From contig JAGWTU010000005.1 of assembly GCA_028868825.1 (NCBI GenBank), positions 62,001 to 126,000 of the forward strand: a stretch of DNA of 64,000 nucleotides. The letters run 5' to 3'. The number at the start of each line of letters is the position of its first letter. The stretch's first letter is position 1. The notes under the pieces were generated by a model that did not search any database, was not told where the DNA came from, and was given only the letters and a program-made list of their open reading frames with translations. Of the stretch, positions 36,107 to 47,436 are shown one piece after another. The position numbers and the translations under genes were made by a program. The DNA comes from Burkholderiales bacterium. GTDB lineage: Bacteria > Pseudomonadota > Gammaproteobacteria > Burkholderiales > Burkholderiaceae_C.

Positions 36107-38440
36107 TCAGTCCACCGGCGTCAGTTTGGCAATCGCCAGCGCCAGCCATTTGCTGCCATGGCGCCCGAACTGCACCTGGGCGCGGGCGTCGGCGCCGCGG
36201 CCTTCGAGCGTCGTCACGACGCCCTCGCCGAACTTGGTGTGGAACACCGTCTGTCCCACGCGCAGGCCCTGCATCCCGGGCGTCGAGGCCGGGACCGGCA
36301 ATGACGGCTGCGGCGCGACGCGGCCGGCGCCGACGATGCCCGACAAGCCGCTGCCGCGCTCCCAGGCCTGCTGGTACTCGCGCGCATAGCCCGAGCCGAA
36401 GCCCTGCTGGCGCGGCGTGATCCACTTCAGCGTGCCCTCGGGAATCTCGTCGAAGAAGCGGCTCTTGACGTTGTAGCGCGTCTGGCCGTGCAGCATGCGC
36501 GTCTGGCTGAAGCTCAGGTACAGGCGCTTCCTGGCCCGCGTGATCGCCACGTACATCAGCCGCCGCTCCTCCTCGACGCCGTCGGCGTCCGACAGCGACT
36601 GCTCGTGCGGGAACAAGCCCTCCTCGATGCCGGTGATGAACACCGCGTCGAATTCGAGCCCCTTGGCCGAATGCACGGTCATCAGCTGGATCGCGTCGGC
36701 GCCCGCCTGCGCCTGATTGTCGCCCGCTTCGAGCGAGGCATGGGTGAGGAAGGCGGCCAGCGGCGACAGGATCTCGCCGGTCTCGACATCGGGCGCCGGC
36801 AGCTGATCGTCGGCGCGCTCGTCGACCGGCAGCGCGACGGCGTCCTTGCCGAAGCCCTCCTGGGTGACGAAGCTCTCGGCGGCGTTGACGAGTTCCTCGA
36901 GGTTCTCGATGCGGTCCTGGCCTTCCTTGTCGTGGCGGTAGAAATCGACCAGCCCCGACTGCGCCAGGACATGCTCGATGATCTCGCGCAGCGTCAGCCC
37001 CTGCGTGGCGCCGCGCATCGCGTCGACGAGCGCGACGAAGGCCTGCAGGTTCGCCCCCGCCTTGCCGGCGACGGCGCCGACGCTCTGCGCCAGGCTGCGG
37101 CCGCTGGCGCGCGCCGCGTCCTGCAACTGCTCGATCGAGCGCGCGCCGATGCCGCGCGCCGGGAAATTGACGACGCGCAGGAAGCTCGTGTCGTCGTTGG
37201 CGTTCTCGAGCAGGCGCAGATAGGCCAGCGCATGCTTGACCTCGGCGCGCTCGAAGAAGCGCAGGCCGCCGTAGACGCGGTAAGGCACGCCGGCGTTGAA
37301 CAGCGCGCTCTCGAGCACGCGGCTCTGCGCATTCGAGCGGTACAGCAGCGCGATCTCGCTGCGCGGCAGGCCGCCGCGGTGCAGCTGCTGCGCCTCCTCG
37401 AGCAGCCATTGCGCCTCGGCGTAGTCGCTCGTCGACTCGTAGACGCGCACCGGCTCGCCGGCGCCGGCATCGGTGCGCAGCACCTTGCCCAGGCGCTGGT
37501 GGTTGTGGCCGATGAGGCCGTTGGCGGCGTCCAGGATATGGCCGTAGCTGCGGTAGTTCTGCTCGAGCTTGATGATCGCCGGCACGCGGTATTCGCGCTC
37601 GAAATCGGCCATGTTGCCGACACGCGCGCCGCGGAAGGCGTAGATGCTCTGGTCGTCGTCGCCGACGGCGAACACGCCCTGCGCCGGCTGCGCGCCGGGT
37701 GGGGCGAACATCTTCAGCCAGGCGTATTGCAGCCGGTTCGTGTCCTGGAATTCGTCGACCAGCAGATGGCGGAAACGGCGCTGGTAGTGCTCGCGCAGCG
37801 CATCGTTGTCGCGCAGCAGCTCATACGTGCGCAGCATCAGCTCGGCGAAATCGACGACGCCCTCGCGCTGGCATTGCTCCTCGTAGGCCTGGTAGATCTC
37901 GACGAGCTTGCGCGTCTGCTCGTCGCGCACCTCGACGTCGCGCGGCCGCCGCCCTTCCTCCTTCGATCCGGCGATGAACCAGGTCACCTGCTTGGGGACG
38001 AAGCGCTCCTCGTCGAGGTTCATCGCCTTGATGACGCGCTTGACGGCGCTTTGCTGGTCGCTGCTGTCGAGGATCTGGAACGACTGCGTCAGCCCGGCGA
38101 GCTTCCAATGCGCGCGCAGGAAGCGGTTGCACAGGCCGTGGAAGGTGCCGATCCACATGCCCCGCACGGCCACCGGCAGCATCGCCGACAGCCGGGTCAG
38201 CATCTCCTTGGCCGCCTTGTTCGTGAAGGTCACGGCGAGCACGCCGCCGGGCGAGACCTGGCCGGTCTGCAGCAGCCAGGCGATGCGCGTCGTCAGCACC
38301 CGCGTCTTGCCCGAGCCGGCACCGGCGAGGATCAAGGCCGGCACCGCCGGCAGCGTCACGGCCGCCAGCTGCTCGGGATTGAGGCGGTCGAGCAGCGGCA
38401 GCGCGGCGGGGGCCGGGTTCACGGGATCGGCGGGATTCAT
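36107..38440 (-). CDS. uvrD: ATP-dependent DNA helicase UvrD
   Basis: 777-residue superfamily 1A helicase acting in mismatch and nucleotide excision repair. Walker A AGAGSGKT (39-46), motif Ia FTNKAAKEM, Walker B VDEFQDTN (about 235), [13 protein letters not shown] (motif III), and C-terminal motifs [17 protein letters not shown] and [13 protein letters not shown]. The C-terminal Tudor-like end ([19 protein letters not shown]) that distinguishes UvrD/PcrA from Rep is present. GACAAT lies 6 bases before the ATG. Confidence 0.96.
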   Translation of the reverse strand: MNPADPVNPAPAALPLLDRLNPEQLAAVTLPAVPALILAGAGSGKTRVLTTRIAWLLQTGQVSPGGVLAVTFTNKAAKEMLTRLSAMLPVAVRGMWIGTFHGLCNRFLRAHWKLAGLTQSFQILDSSDQQSAVKRVIKAMNLDEERFVPKQVTWFIAGSKEEGRRPRDVEVRDEQTRKLVEIYQAYEEQCQREGVVDFAELMLRTYELLRDNDALREHYQRRFRHLLVDEFQDTNRLQYAWLKMFAPPGAQPAQGVFAVGDDDQSIYAFRGARVGNMADFEREYRVPAIIKLEQNYRSYGHILDAANGLIGHNHQRLGKVLRTDAGAGEPVRVYESTSDYAEAQWLLEEAQQLHRGGLPRSEIALLYRSNAQSRVLESALFNAGVPYRVYGGLRFFERAEVKHALAYLRLLENANDDTSFLRVVNFPARGIGARSIEQLQDAARASGRSLAQSVGAVAGKAGANLQAFVALVDAMRGATQGLTLREIIEHVLAQSGLVDFYRHDKEGQDRIENLEELVNAAESFVTQEGFGKDAVALPVDERADDQLPAPDVETGEILSPLAAFLTHASLEAGDNQAQAGADAIQLMTVHSAKGLEFDAVFITGIEEGLFPHEQSLSDADGVEEERRLMYVAITRARKRLYLSFSQTRMLHGQTRYNVKSRFFDEIPEGTLKWITPRQQGFGSGYAREYQQAWERGSGLSGIVGAGRVAPQPSLPVPASTPGMQGLRVGQTVFHTKFGEGVVTTLEGRGADARAQVQFGRHGSKWLALAIAKLTPVD

Positions 38441-38446
38441 GGCGCG

Positions 38447-38452
38447 ATTGTC
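38447..38452 (-). promoter_or_regulatory. -10-like element of uvrD, leaderless arrangement
   Basis: Minus-strand GACAAT, 6 bases, ATG at 38440. Confidence 0.4.
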
Positions 38453-38506
38453 GGCCAAGCGGGGCAGCCGCCGCGGGCAGCGCCGGCGCGCGGCGGGGCC
38501 GCGACT

Positions 38507-38512
38507 TAGAAT
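38507..38512 (+). promoter_or_regulatory. -10 element of guaC
   Basis: TAGAAT 41 bases before the guaC ATG, giving a conventional leader of about 35 bases. Confidence 0.45.
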
Positions 38513-38553
38513 TTCAGCCCTCCCGACCCGGGCGGCGCACCGACTCCCCATCC

Positions 38554-39531
38554 ATGGAAATCTTCGACTACGACAACATCCTGCTGCTGCCCCGCAAATG
38601 CCGCGTCGACAGCCGCGCCGACTGCGACCCCTCGGTCGAGTTCGGCGGCCGGCGCTTCGCGCTGCCCGTCGTGCCGTCGAACATGAAGACCGTCGTCGAC
38701 GAGCCGATCAGCGAGCAGCTCGCGGCCAGCGGCCATTTCTACGTCATGCACCGCTTCGACCTCGACAACGTCGCCTATGCCAAGCGCATGCGCGACCGCG
38801 GCCATTACGTCTCGCTGAGCTCGGGCGTCAAGGCGGCCGACTGCGAGGTCATCGACCGCCTCGCCGCCGACGGCGTCGGCGCCGACTACATCACGATCGA
38901 CATCGCGCATGGTCACGCCGACAGCGTGCACCGCATGATCGACCACATCAAGGCGCGGCTGCCGCAAGCCTTCGTCATCGCCGGCAACGTCGCCACGCCC
39001 GAGGCGGTGATCGACCTCGAGAACTGGGGTGCGGATGCGACCAAGGTCGGCGTCGGCCCGGGCAAGGTCTGCATCACCAAGCTCAAGACCGGCTTCGGCA
39101 CCGGCGGCTGGCAGCTCAGCGCGCTGAAGTGGTGCGCCCGCGTGGCGACGAAACCGATCATCGCCGACGGCGGCATCCGCCACCATGGCGACATCGCCAA
39201 GAGCGTGCGCTTCGGTGCCGCGATGGTGATGGTCGGCTCGCTGTTCGCCGGCCACGAGGAATCGCCCGGCGCCACCGTCGAGGTCGACGGCCGCCGCTAC
39301 AAGGAGTACTACGGCAGCGCCAGCGACTTCAACAAGGGCGAGTACAAGCATGTCGAGGGCAAGCGCATCCTCGAGCCGATCAAGGGCACGCTGGCCGAGA
39401 CGTTGCGCGAGATGCGCGAGGACCTGCAGAGCTCGATCAGCTACGCCGGCGGGCGCGTGCTGACCGATCTCAAGAAGGTCAACTACGTCGTGCTCGGCGG
39501 CGAGAACGCGGGCGAGCACCTGTTCATGTGA
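38554..39531 (+). CDS. guaC: GMP reductase
   Basis: 325-residue GMP reductase of the IMPDH/GMPR barrel family, which deaminates GMP to IMP with NADPH. Starts directly in the barrel without CBS domains, which separates it from IMP dehydrogenase. Catalytic loop [15 protein letters not shown] carries Cys at about 173; [15 protein letters not shown] binds the phosphate; KEYYGSAS is the mobile flap. Single-gene unit with its own promoter. Confidence 0.93.
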   Translation: MEIFDYDNILLLPRKCRVDSRADCDPSVEFGGRRFALPVVPSNMKTVVDEPISEQLAASGHFYVMHRFDLDNVAYAKRMRDRGHYVSLSSGVKAADCEVIDRLAADGVGADYITIDIAHGHADSVHRMIDHIKARLPQAFVIAGNVATPEAVIDLENWGADATKVGVGPGKVCITKLKTGFGTGGWQLSALKWCARVATKPIIADGGIRHHGDIAKSVRFGAAMVMVGSLFAGHEESPGATVEVDGRRYKEYYGSASDFNKGEYKHVEGKRILEPIKGTLAETLREMREDLQSSISYAGGRVLTDLKKVNYVVLGGENAGEHLFM

Positions 39532-39547
39532 AAGCCGGCGGTCGCGC

Positions 39548-39916
39548 TCAGGCGGCGGTCGGCGTGAACACGCGCAGCCGGTGGCCGTCGGGGTCGAGCG
39601 CGGTGTACGTGTAGCCGAAGTCCATCGCCGTCGGCGGCTGGAGAATCGTCAGGCCGTCGCGCTTCCAGGCCTCGTGGCGGGCCTGCACGGCAGCCCGGTC
39701 GGCGACGGCGAACCCCAGTTCGGCGCCGCCGGGTCGCGTGGCTGCCGGCTCGACGCCGGCCGCGGCCCACAGGCCGAGCTTGACGCCGGAATCGAGCCCG
39801 AACATCGCGAATCCGGGCGAGGCATCGAGCGCCGGTTTGCCGAGCAGCCGGGCGTAGAACGCGGCGCTGGCGAGCGGGTCGGCGACGTAGAGCAGGATGA
39901 AATCGGGGTCGGTCAT
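39548..39916 (-). CDS. VOC-family (glyoxalase/bleomycin-resistance fold) protein
   Basis: 122-residue vicinal-oxygen-chelate protein with one beta-alpha-beta-beta-beta pair set: DFILLYVADPLASAAFYARLLG, FAMFGLDSGVKLGLWAA, AELGFAVADRAAVQA and YTYTALDPDGHRLRVFTP. Metal ligands are not obvious in the first strand, so it could be a binding protein rather than an enzyme. It follows the WYL regulator by 53 bases on the same strand and is probably its target. Confidence 0.85.
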   Translation of the reverse strand: MTDPDFILLYVADPLASAAFYARLLGKPALDASPGFAMFGLDSGVKLGLWAAAGVEPAATRPGGAELGFAVADRAAVQARHEAWKRDGLTILQPPTAMDFGYTYTALDPDGHRLRVFTPTAA

Positions 39917-39969
39917 GGCGGGCCTTTCTGGAGGGGGTTGCGAAGGCCCCATGCTAGGAAGGCACCCTG

Positions 39970-40662
39970 TCAGATTCCGTCAGCAGCGGCGATGCCCTGC
40001 TCGCGCTTCCAGTCCTTGAGCAGCTGCTGGCGCGAGCGCGGGTAGCGCTCGGCCGTCGCCTCGAGCGCGGCGATGCGGTCGCTGCGGAAATGCCGCGTCG
40101 CGCCGCGCAGCTCGCACCAGGCGACTATCACCTGGACGCGGTCGAAATAGCCGAGCGCGAAGGGCCAGACGAGGCGGCGGCTGGCGCGGCCGTCGGCGTC
40201 GCGGTAGTCGATGCGCAGCTTGTGCTGGCGGCGTATCGCCAGCCGCACGGCCGCCTCGTCGACACGCGCCGGCTCGCTGCCGGGGCCGACGAGCAGCGCC
40301 GCGGTATCGAGCTCGTGGCGCAGTTCGGCCGGCAGCACGGCGGCGATCTTGGCCAGCGCGTCGCGCGCGGCGGCGGCAAGCTGGGCGTCGCCGCGCTCGC
40401 TGACCCAGCGCATGCCGAGAACGATCGCCTCGACCTCGTCGGCGGCGAACATCAGCGGCGGCAGCAGATAGCCGTCGCGCAGCGCGTAGCCGAGCCCGGG
40501 CGCGCCGTCGATGCGCGCGCCCTGCGCCTGCAGCGTCGCGATGTCGCGGTACAGCGTGCGCAGGCTGACGCCGAGCGCGCCGGCGATCGCATGGCCCGAC
40601 AGCGGCCTTCGATGCCGGCGCAGCAGCTGGATCAGGTCGAGGAGGCGGGCGCTGCGCGACAT
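39970..40662 (-). CDS. YafY/DeoR-type regulator with WYL domain
   Basis: 230-residue transcription factor. N-terminal HTH (about 1-60: SARLLDLIQLLRRHRRPLSGHAIAGALGVSLRTLYRDIATL) and a C-terminal WYL-type ligand-sensing domain (about 130-220: RRQHKLRIDYRDADG, WPFALGYFDRVQVIVAWCELR). TACAGT lies 7 bases upstream of the ATG inside a short palindrome, suggesting autoregulation. Divergent from valS. Confidence 0.87.
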   Translation of the reverse strand: MSRSARLLDLIQLLRRHRRPLSGHAIAGALGVSLRTLYRDIATLQAQGARIDGAPGLGYALRDGYLLPPLMFAADEVEAIVLGMRWVSERGDAQLAAAARDALAKIAAVLPAELRHELDTAALLVGPGSEPARVDEAAVRLAIRRQHKLRIDYRDADGRASRRLVWPFALGYFDRVQVIVAWCELRGATRHFRSDRIAALEATAERYPRSRQQLLKDWKREQGIAAADGI

Positions 40663-40667
40663 CGGCG

Positions 40668-40679
40668 CCACTGTAGTGG
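40668..40679. promoter_or_regulatory. WYL-regulator operator candidate with embedded -10
   Basis: CCACT-GT-AGTGG; the minus-strand -10-like TACAGT (40675-40670) lies inside it, 7 bases before the regulator ATG. Binding here would shut its own promoter. Confidence 0.45.
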
Positions 40680-40718
40680 AGCCGCCTCGGCCCCCCGGTC
40701 GCCCCAGGGACCGCCACC

Positions 40719-40724
40719 TACAAT
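40719..40724 (+). promoter_or_regulatory. -10 element of valS, leaderless arrangement
   Basis: TACAAT, 6 bases, ATG at 40731. Confidence 0.5.
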
Positions 40725-40730
40725 TCGAGC

Positions 40731-43565
40731 ATGACCGAACTCGCCAAGTCCTTCGAACCCGCCGCCATCGAGGCCCGCTGGGGCGCCGTCTGGGCGCAGA
40801 CCGCCGACCACGCACCGACGCTGGACCCGTCGCGGCCCTCGTTCTGCATCCAGCTGCCGCCGCCCAACGTCACCGGCACGCTGCACATGGGGCATGCGTT
40901 CAACCACACGATCATGGACTCGCTGACGCGCTACCACCGCATGCGCGGCGACAACGCGCTGTGGCTGCCGGGCACCGACCATGCCGGCATCGCGACGCAG
41001 ATTGTCGTCGAGCGCCAGCTGCAGGATCGCGGCGAGAGCCGCCACGAACTCGGGCGCAAGAACTTCGTCGCCCGCGTCTGGGAATGGAAGCAGGCCAGCG
41101 GCGCGACGATCACGCAGCAGATGCGCCGCGTCGGCGACAGCGTCGACTGGTCGCGCGAGTACTTCACGATGGACGACAGGCTTTCGGCCACCGTCACCGA
41201 GACCTTCGTGCGCCTGTACGAGGAAGGCCTGATCTACCGCGGCAAGCGCCTCGTGAGCTGGGACCCGACGCTGAAATCGGCCGTCTCCGACCTCGAGGTC
41301 GAGAGCGAGGAGGAGGACGGCTTCCTCTGGCATATCCGCTATCCGCTGGCCGACGGCAGCGGCAGCGTCGTCGTCGCGACGACGCGGCCCGAGACGATGC
41401 TCGGCGACACCGCGGTGATGGTCCACCCCGACGACGAGCGCTATACGGCGCTGGTCGGCAAGACGGTGCGGCTGCCGCTGGCCGAACGGCTGATCCCGGT
41501 CATCGCCGACGCCTATGTCGACCGCGAGTTCGGCACCGGCGTCGTCAAGGTCACGCCGGCGCACGACGCCAACGACTACGCCGTCGGCCTGCGCCACGGC
41601 CTGCCGATGATCGGCGTGCTCGCGCTCGACGCGACGATCAACGACCAGGCACCCGCCGCCTACCGCGGCCTCGACCGCTTCGTCGCGCGCAAGAAAGTCG
41701 TCGCCGACCTCGAGGCGCTGGGCCTGCTCGTCGAGGTCAAGAAGCACCGGCTGACGGTGCCGCGCTGCGAGCGCACCGGCCAGGTCATCGAGCCGATGCT
41801 GACCGACCAATGGTTCGTCGCCGTCAACAAGCCGGCCGCCGACGGCAGCAGCATCGCGGCGAAGGCGCGCAACGCCGTCGCCTCGGGCCAGGTGCGCTTC
41901 GTCCCCGAGCAATGGGTCAACACCTACAACCACTGGATGGACAACCTGCAGGACTGGTGCATCAGCCGCCAGCTCTGGTGGGGCCACCAGATCCCGGCCT
42001 GGTACGGCAGCGGCGGCGAGCTGTTCGTCGCGCGCAGCGAGGAGGAAGCGCGCCAGCGCGCCGCGGCCGCCGGCTACACCGGCGAGCTGACGCGCGACGC
42101 CGACGTGCTCGACACCTGGTATTCGTCGGCGCTGGTGCCGTTCTCGACGCTGGGCTGGCCGGCCCAGACGATCGAGCAGGAGCTGTTCCTGCCCTCGACC
42201 GTGCTCGTCACCGGCTTCGACATCATCTTCTTCTGGGTCGCCCGGATGATCATGATGACGACCCACTTCACCGGCAAGGTGCCGTTCAAGGACGTCTACA
42301 TCCACGGCCTCGTGCGCGACGCGCAGGGCCACAAGATGAGCAAGAGCGAGGGCAACGTGCTCGACCCGGTCGACCTCATCGACGGCATCGCCCTGCCCGA
42401 GCTGCTGGACAAGCGCGTCGTCGGCCTGCGCCGCCCCGAGACGGCGCCGCGCGTGCGCAAGGACACCGAGAAGGAATTCCCGCAGGGCATCCCCGCCTTC
42501 GGCGCCGATGCGCTGCGGTTGACGATGGCCAGCTACGCGACGCTGGGCCGCAACATCAATTTCGACAGCAAGCGCTGCGAGGGCTACCGCAACTTCTGCA
42601 ACAAGCTCTGGAACGCGACCAAGTTCGTGCTGATGAATTGCGAGGGCAAGGACTGCGGACTGGCCGAACACACGAAGGCCGATTGCGCCGAGGGCGGGCC
42701 GTTCCACGGCTACCTGCGCTTCAGCGCCGCCGACCGCTGGATCGCCGGCGAGCTGCAGCGTGTCGAAGCCGCCGCCGCCCAGGGCTATGCCGATTACCGG
42801 CTCGACAACGTCGCCAATGCGATCTACGCCTTTGTCTGGGACGAGTACTGCGACTGGTACCTCGAGATCGCCAAGGTCCAGCTCGCGAACGGCAGCGAGG
42901 CCGAACAGCGCGCGACGAGGCGCACCCTCATCCGCACGCTCGAGACCGTGCTGCGGCTGATGCACCCGGTCGCGCCCTTCGTCACCGCCGAGCTCTGGGA
43001 AGCGGTGGCGCCGGTGGCAGGCCGCAAGACGACACCCAGCATCGTCACCGCGCCCTACCCGCAGGCGCAGCCGGAAAAGATCGACCCCGTGGCCGACCAA
43101 TGGGTCGCGCGGCTGAAGGCCGTGGTGCTCGAATGCCGGCGCCTGCGCAGCGAGATGAACCTGCCGCCGGGCGAGCGCGTGCCGCTGCTGACGCAGGGCG
43201 ACGAGGACTTCGTCACCGCCGCGACGCCGCTGCTCAAGGCACTGGCGCGACTCGGCGACGTGCGCACGCTGACCGAAGCCGAGTTCGCCGCCGCGACACA
43301 GACGGCGCCGGTGGCGCTGGCCGGCTCGCTGCGGCTGGCGCTGCATGTCACCGTCGACGTCGCGGCCGAGACGCTGCGGCTGACAAAGGAGATCGCTCGG
43401 CTCGAGGGCGAGATCGTCAAGGGCGAGGCCAAGCTCGGCAACGAGTCCTTCGTCGCCCGCGCGCCGGCGGCCGTCGTCGCGCAGGAACGCGCCCGGCTGG
43501 GCGACTTCAGATCCGCTCTGGACCGCCTGCGGAACCAGCTTGCAGGGCTGGCTTCGCCGCGCTGA
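40731..43565 (+). CDS. valS: Valyl-tRNA synthetase
   Basis: 944-residue class I synthetase. HMGH motif in [15 protein letters not shown], editing domain with [21 protein letters not shown] near residue 535, anticodon-binding domain, and a C-terminal coiled coil ([21 protein letters not shown]) that clamps the tRNA. Full length. Its last 59 bases overlap the 3' end of the convergent hydroxyacid-dehydrogenase-like gene. Confidence 0.97.
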   Translation: MTELAKSFEPAAIEARWGAVWAQTADHAPTLDPSRPSFCIQLPPPNVTGTLHMGHAFNHTIMDSLTRYHRMRGDNALWLPGTDHAGIATQIVVERQLQDRGESRHELGRKNFVARVWEWKQASGATITQQMRRVGDSVDWSREYFTMDDRLSATVTETFVRLYEEGLIYRGKRLVSWDPTLKSAVSDLEVESEEEDGFLWHIRYPLADGSGSVVVATTRPETMLGDTAVMVHPDDERYTALVGKTVRLPLAERLIPVIADAYVDREFGTGVVKVTPAHDANDYAVGLRHGLPMIGVLALDATINDQAPAAYRGLDRFVARKKVVADLEALGLLVEVKKHRLTVPRCERTGQVIEPMLTDQWFVAVNKPAADGSSIAAKARNAVASGQVRFVPEQWVNTYNHWMDNLQDWCISRQLWWGHQIPAWYGSGGELFVARSEEEARQRAAAAGYTGELTRDADVLDTWYSSALVPFSTLGWPAQTIEQELFLPSTVLVTGFDIIFFWVARMIMMTTHFTGKVPFKDVYIHGLVRDAQGHKMSKSEGNVLDPVDLIDGIALPELLDKRVVGLRRPETAPRVRKDTEKEFPQGIPAFGADALRLTMASYATLGRNINFDSKRCEGYRNFCNKLWNATKFVLMNCEGKDCGLAEHTKADCAEGGPFHGYLRFSAADRWIAGELQRVEAAAAQGYADYRLDNVANAIYAFVWDEYCDWYLEIAKVQLANGSEAEQRATRRTLIRTLETVLRLMHPVAPFVTAELWEAVAPVAGRKTTPSIVTAPYPQAQPEKIDPVADQWVARLKAVVLECRRLRSEMNLPPGERVPLLTQGDEDFVTAATPLLKALARLGDVRTLTEAEFAAATQTAPVALAGSLRLALHVTVDVAAETLRLTKEIARLEGEIVKGEAKLGNESFVARAPAAVVAQERARLGDFRSALDRLRNQLAGLASPR

Positions 43566-44547
43566 GTTCGTCCTCGTCGTCGTCCGCCTCGAGCGCCGCG
43601 GGCAGCTGCGTCCAGCGGCTGTCGAAGCCGCGCGGCACGGTGTCGGCGGCGTCGTCTAGCAGTTCGTCGATGCGCCGCGCCACGGCCCAGGCGGCGCGCT
43701 GGCGCGATTGCGCCGTCGTGCCGCTGACGCGCGGCGTCACCTGCAGCGTGTCGACATGGCGCAGCGCCCGCCCGGGGTCGAGCAGCCCGGGCTCGAGGCT
43801 GTCGAACCAGGCCGCGGCCAGCGGGCCCTCGGTCAGCGCGCGCGCCAGCGCGGCCTCGTTGAACAGGCTCGAATGCGCCAGGCTGACGAGGATCTGGTCG
43901 GGCTTGGATTCCGAGAGCAGCCGCTCGCCGAAGAGTCCGACGTAGCGCGCGAAGAACGGCAGCAGCACGCACACGGCGTCGCTGCGCCGCATCAGGTCGC
44001 GCAGCCCCACCGGTTCGACGCCGGCCCGCTCCCATGACGGGTCCGAGGCATGCACGGCCGGGTCGTAGCCGATCAGCGTGGCGCCGAAGGCCGCGAGGAT
44101 CTGCGCCAGCGGCTTCACCGCCGGCGTCATGCCGACGACGCCGACGGTGCAGCCGCCGAGTTCGCGGCCGACGAGCAGTCCTTCGCCGTTGAGGATGGGG
44201 ATGCGACGCAGCATCTGCAGCAGCGCGCCGATGGCGAATTCCGCCTCGGCGACGGCACTGGCCGCCGCCGGGCGCACGACCTCGACGCGGGCCCGGGCGC
44301 AGGCGTCGATGTCGATGTTCTCCGAGCCGACCGAGAGCCGGCCGACGACGCGCAGCCGCGGTGCCTTGTGCAGCGTCGCGGCGTCTATCGTCACCGACGG
44401 CGGGATGATGACGGCGCGCACCCGCGCCAGCGCGCTGCGGAAGGCCAACGGGTCCTGCGCCAGCGCGGGCGCCGCGCGCACGGCATGCCGCGCGCCGAGC
44501 CACTTCAGCACCTCGGCATCCAGCGGTTCGACGATCAGCACATCCAT
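43507..44547 (-). CDS. D-2-hydroxyacid dehydrogenase-like protein with altered catalytic residues
   Basis: 346-residue member of the D-isomer-specific 2-hydroxyacid dehydrogenase fold: [26 protein letters not shown], a Rossmann region ([19 protein letters not shown]) where the usual GxGxxG is degenerate, and the C-terminal catalytic-domain return. The substrate Arg of the usual NxxRG motif is His here ([12 protein letters not shown], about 225) and the catalytic His of TPHxxG is Arg (TPRVSG, about 273); the Glu of SLEP remains. It may be a pseudoenzyme or use altered chemistry. Last 59 bases overlap valS. Confidence 0.82.
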   Translation of the reverse strand: MDVLIVEPLDAEVLKWLGARHAVRAAPALAQDPLAFRSALARVRAVIIPPSVTIDAATLHKAPRLRVVGRLSVGSENIDIDACARARVEVVRPAAASAVAEAEFAIGALLQMLRRIPILNGEGLLVGRELGGCTVGVVGMTPAVKPLAQILAAFGATLIGYDPAVHASDPSWERAGVEPVGLRDLMRRSDAVCVLLPFFARYVGLFGERLLSESKPDQILVSLAHSSLFNEAALARALTEGPLAAAWFDSLEPGLLDPGRALRHVDTLQVTPRVSGTTAQSRQRAAWAVARRIDELLDDAADTVPRGFDSRWTQLPAALEADDDEDELSAAKPALQAGSAGGPERI

Positions 44548-44593
44548 CGGCTCAATCGAGGGGGAGGGTCACGAGCCCATGGAGGCCCACATG

Positions 44594-44599
44594 CATAAT
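44594..44599 (+). promoter_or_regulatory. -10 element of galU
   Basis: CATAAT 30 bases before the galU ATG. A minus-strand TAGAAT (44620-44615) for the divergent gene lies downstream, so the two promoters are interleaved. Confidence 0.4.
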
Positions 44600-44629
44600 C
44601 GACCGCAAAGGGACATTCTAAAGAGACCC

Positions 44630-45496
<867 letters not shown>

Positions 45497-45504
45497 GCCG
45501 CGCC

Positions 45505-45530
45505 CGCCGGCGATGGCCTCAGCGCCGGCG
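45505..45530. terminator. Hairpin between convergent galU and tusA
   Basis: Two copies of the self-complementary CGCCGGCG (45505-45512 and 45523-45530) separated by 10 bases form an 8-bp GC-only stem covering the galU end and the tusA stop. No U tract. Confidence 0.45.
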
Positions 45531-45749
45531 CAGCAGGTGGATGAATTCGGCGCCGACGCTGCGCTGCTCGACCAGTTCATGCCCGGTCTGGCGCGCGAAG
45601 GCCTGGAAATCGCGCATCGAGCCGGGGTCGGTCGCGACGACCTTGAGCACCTGTCCGCTGGCCATGTCCGCCAGCGCCTTCTTCGCCTTCAAGATGGGCA
45701 GCGGACAGTTCAGCCCGCGGGTGTCGATTTCCTTGCTCGCTTCGGTCAT
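45519..45749 (-). CDS. tusA: Sulfurtransferase TusA-like protein
   Basis: 76-residue SirA/TusA-fold protein with the active-site motif DTRGLNCPLPILKAKKAL, the Cys carrying persulfide. It relays sulfur for tRNA thiolation or, in some bacteria, for molybdoenzyme cofactors. ATG overlaps the stop of the Nudix gene (ATGA), third in the cysM-Nudix-tusA operon. Confidence 0.92.
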   Translation of the reverse strand: MTEASKEIDTRGLNCPLPILKAKKALADMASGQVLKVVATDPGSMRDFQAFARQTGHELVEQRSVGAEFIHLLRRR

Positions 45750-46300
45750 GTCGAGGTCCTGGGGTCCGGGGGCAGTTCGATGAATTGCGGTTCGAGCCCG
45801 CGCGTGCGCAGCCAGTCGGCCAGCGCATAGCCGGTGCCTGCGCGCCAGCAGCGCAGGTCCTGCGGTTCGAACAGCCGGTACTCGGCGAGTTCGGGCGACA
45901 GACGCACCGTGCCGCGCGCCAGCGCATGGTAGGCGATGATGACCTGGTTCATGCGCTGGAAGTCGTAGACGCCGACGAGCTTCAACTGCAGCACCTCGAG
46001 CGATGTCTCCTCGCCGACCTCGCGCGCGATGCCCTGCTCGGGCGTCTCGCCGGCCTCCATGAAACCCGTGATGAGCGCGAATAGGCGAGCGCTCCAGGCG
46101 GCATTGCGCGCCAGCAGCACGCGGCCGCCCTGGTCGGCGCATTCGACGATCGCCGCCAGCACCGGTGTCGGGTTGTTCCAATGCGTCCAGCCGCAGGCCG
46201 GGCAGCGGTTGCGCGTGCGCGCGCCGCCGTCCTCGATCTGCTCGACGGCCGCCAGCGCCGTCGCGCAATGCGGGCAGTAGCGCGTCTCGTAGACCGTCAT
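45746..46300 (-). CDS. Nudix hydrolase with N-terminal zinc ribbon
   Basis: 184-residue Nudix protein with a NudC-like zinc ribbon (YCPHCATAL...CPACGWTHW) and Nudix box GFMEAGETPEQGIAREVGEE (about 75-97). The final Gly of the box is Ser, a tolerated change. Hydrolyses a nucleoside diphosphate derivative; the shorter length than NudC leaves the substrate open. Coupled to cysM by an ATGA overlap. Confidence 0.88.
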   Translation of the reverse strand: MTVYETRYCPHCATALAAVEQIEDGGARTRNRCPACGWTHWNNPTPVLAAIVECADQGGRVLLARNAAWSARLFALITGFMEAGETPEQGIAREVGEETSLEVLQLKLVGVYDFQRMNQVIIAYHALARGTVRLSPELAEYRLFEPQDLRCWRAGTGYALADWLRTRGLEPQFIELPPDPRTST

Positions 46301-47208
46301 GCCGGGAATACGCCGGTCGACAGGTAGCGGTCGCCGCGATCGCAGACGATGAAGACGATCGTCGCGTTCTCGACCTGCGCCGCGATCTGCAGCGCGACCC
46401 AGCAGGCGCCGGCCGCCGAGATGCCGGCGAACAGCCCCTCCTCGCGCGCCAGCCGGCGCGCCATCTCCTCGGCATCGGCCTGGCTCACGGCCACCTGCTC
46501 GTCGATATGCGTCGGATCGTAGATCTTGGGCATATAGGCCTCGGGCCATTTGCGTATGCCCGGAATGCGCGAACCCTCGGCCGGCTGCGCGCCGACGATG
46601 CGTACCGCGCCGTTGCGCTCCTTCAGATAGCGCGCGACGCCGGTGATCGTGCCCGTGGTGCCCATCGCGCTGACGAAATGCGTGACGCGGCCGCCGGTGT
46701 CCTCCCAGATCTCGGGGCCGGTGGTCTCGTAGTGGATGCGCGGGTTGTCGGCATTGGCGAACTGGTCGAGCACGCGGCCCTCGCCGGCGGCCTGCATCTG
46801 CAGCGCGAGGTCGCGCGCATGTTCCATGCCGCCCGAACGCGGCGTCAGGATGAGCTCGGCGCCATAGGCCTTCATCGTCTGCGCGCGCTCGACCGAGAGG
46901 TCCTCGGGCATGATCAGCACCATGCGGTAGCCGCGGATCGCCGCGGCCATCGCCAGCGCGATGCCGGTGTTGCCCGAGGTGGCCTCGATCAGCGTGTCGC
47001 CGGGGCGGATCTCGCCGCGCTCCTCGGCGCGGCGGATCATGCTGATCGCCGGCCGGTCCTTGACCGAACCGGCCGGGTTGTTGCCTTCGAGCTTGGCCAG
47101 CAGCACGTTGCCGCGGCCCGCCGGCACGAGGCGCCGCAACTGCACCAGCGGCGTGCGGCCGATGGCATCTTCGAGGGTTCGGTAGACGGGTGGTCCCGCT
47201 GGGTTCAT
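46297..47208 (-). CDS. cysM: Cysteine synthase B
   Basis: 303-residue PLP enzyme of the O-acetylserine sulfhydrylase family. PLP lysine in NNPAGSVKDRPA, EATSGNTGIALA binds substrate, AMGTTGTITG holds the phosphate, and CDRGDRYLSTGVF is the C-terminal signature of CysM-type enzymes. AGGAG lies 7 bases before the chosen ATG, favouring it over an in-frame ATG eight codons earlier. First gene of the sulfur-related cysM-Nudix-tusA operon. Confidence 0.94.
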   Translation of the reverse strand: MNPAGPPVYRTLEDAIGRTPLVQLRRLVPAGRGNVLLAKLEGNNPAGSVKDRPAISMIRRAEERGEIRPGDTLIEATSGNTGIALAMAAAIRGYRMVLIMPEDLSVERAQTMKAYGAELILTPRSGGMEHARDLALQMQAAGEGRVLDQFANADNPRIHYETTGPEIWEDTGGRVTHFVSAMGTTGTITGVARYLKERNGAVRIVGAQPAEGSRIPGIRKWPEAYMPKIYDPTHIDEQVAVSQADAEEMARRLAREEGLFAGISAAGACWVALQIAAQVENATIVFIVCDRGDRYLSTGVFPA

Positions 47209-47313
47209 GACGGCTCCTGGGATGCCTTGCATTGTCGCAGCGCGAACCCGGCGGCGTCGGCAGCGCATGTGATAATCGCCGTCCCTTGGAGGGTGCCAGC
47301 GCCGGCGCCCCCT

Positions 47314-47398
47314 GCCCGCGTGACGAAATCGGTAGACGTAGCGGATTCAAAATCCGCCGCCGCAAGGCGTGCCAGTTCGAGTCTGGCCGCGGGCACCA
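47314..47398 (+). tRNA. tRNA-Leu (anticodon CAA)
   Basis: 85-base class II tRNA. Acceptor GCCCGCG pairs with CGCGGGC; anticodon stem GCGGA/TCCGC encloses TTCAAAA, anticodon CAA at 47348-47350 (reads UUG); a long variable arm and T arm GCCAG-TTCGAGT-CTGGC follow; CCA is encoded. A GATAAT at 47271-47276 is a possible -10. Confidence 0.96.
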
Positions 47399-47436
47399 GC
47401 CGGCACGCACCTCGGCACCATTCCCGATCAGAGCCC

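Noticed and set aside
39531..39560. Terminator between guaC and the VOC gene
   Set aside because: Only a direct GCGGTCG repeat and a 4-bp stem are present; not enough for a hairpin call.
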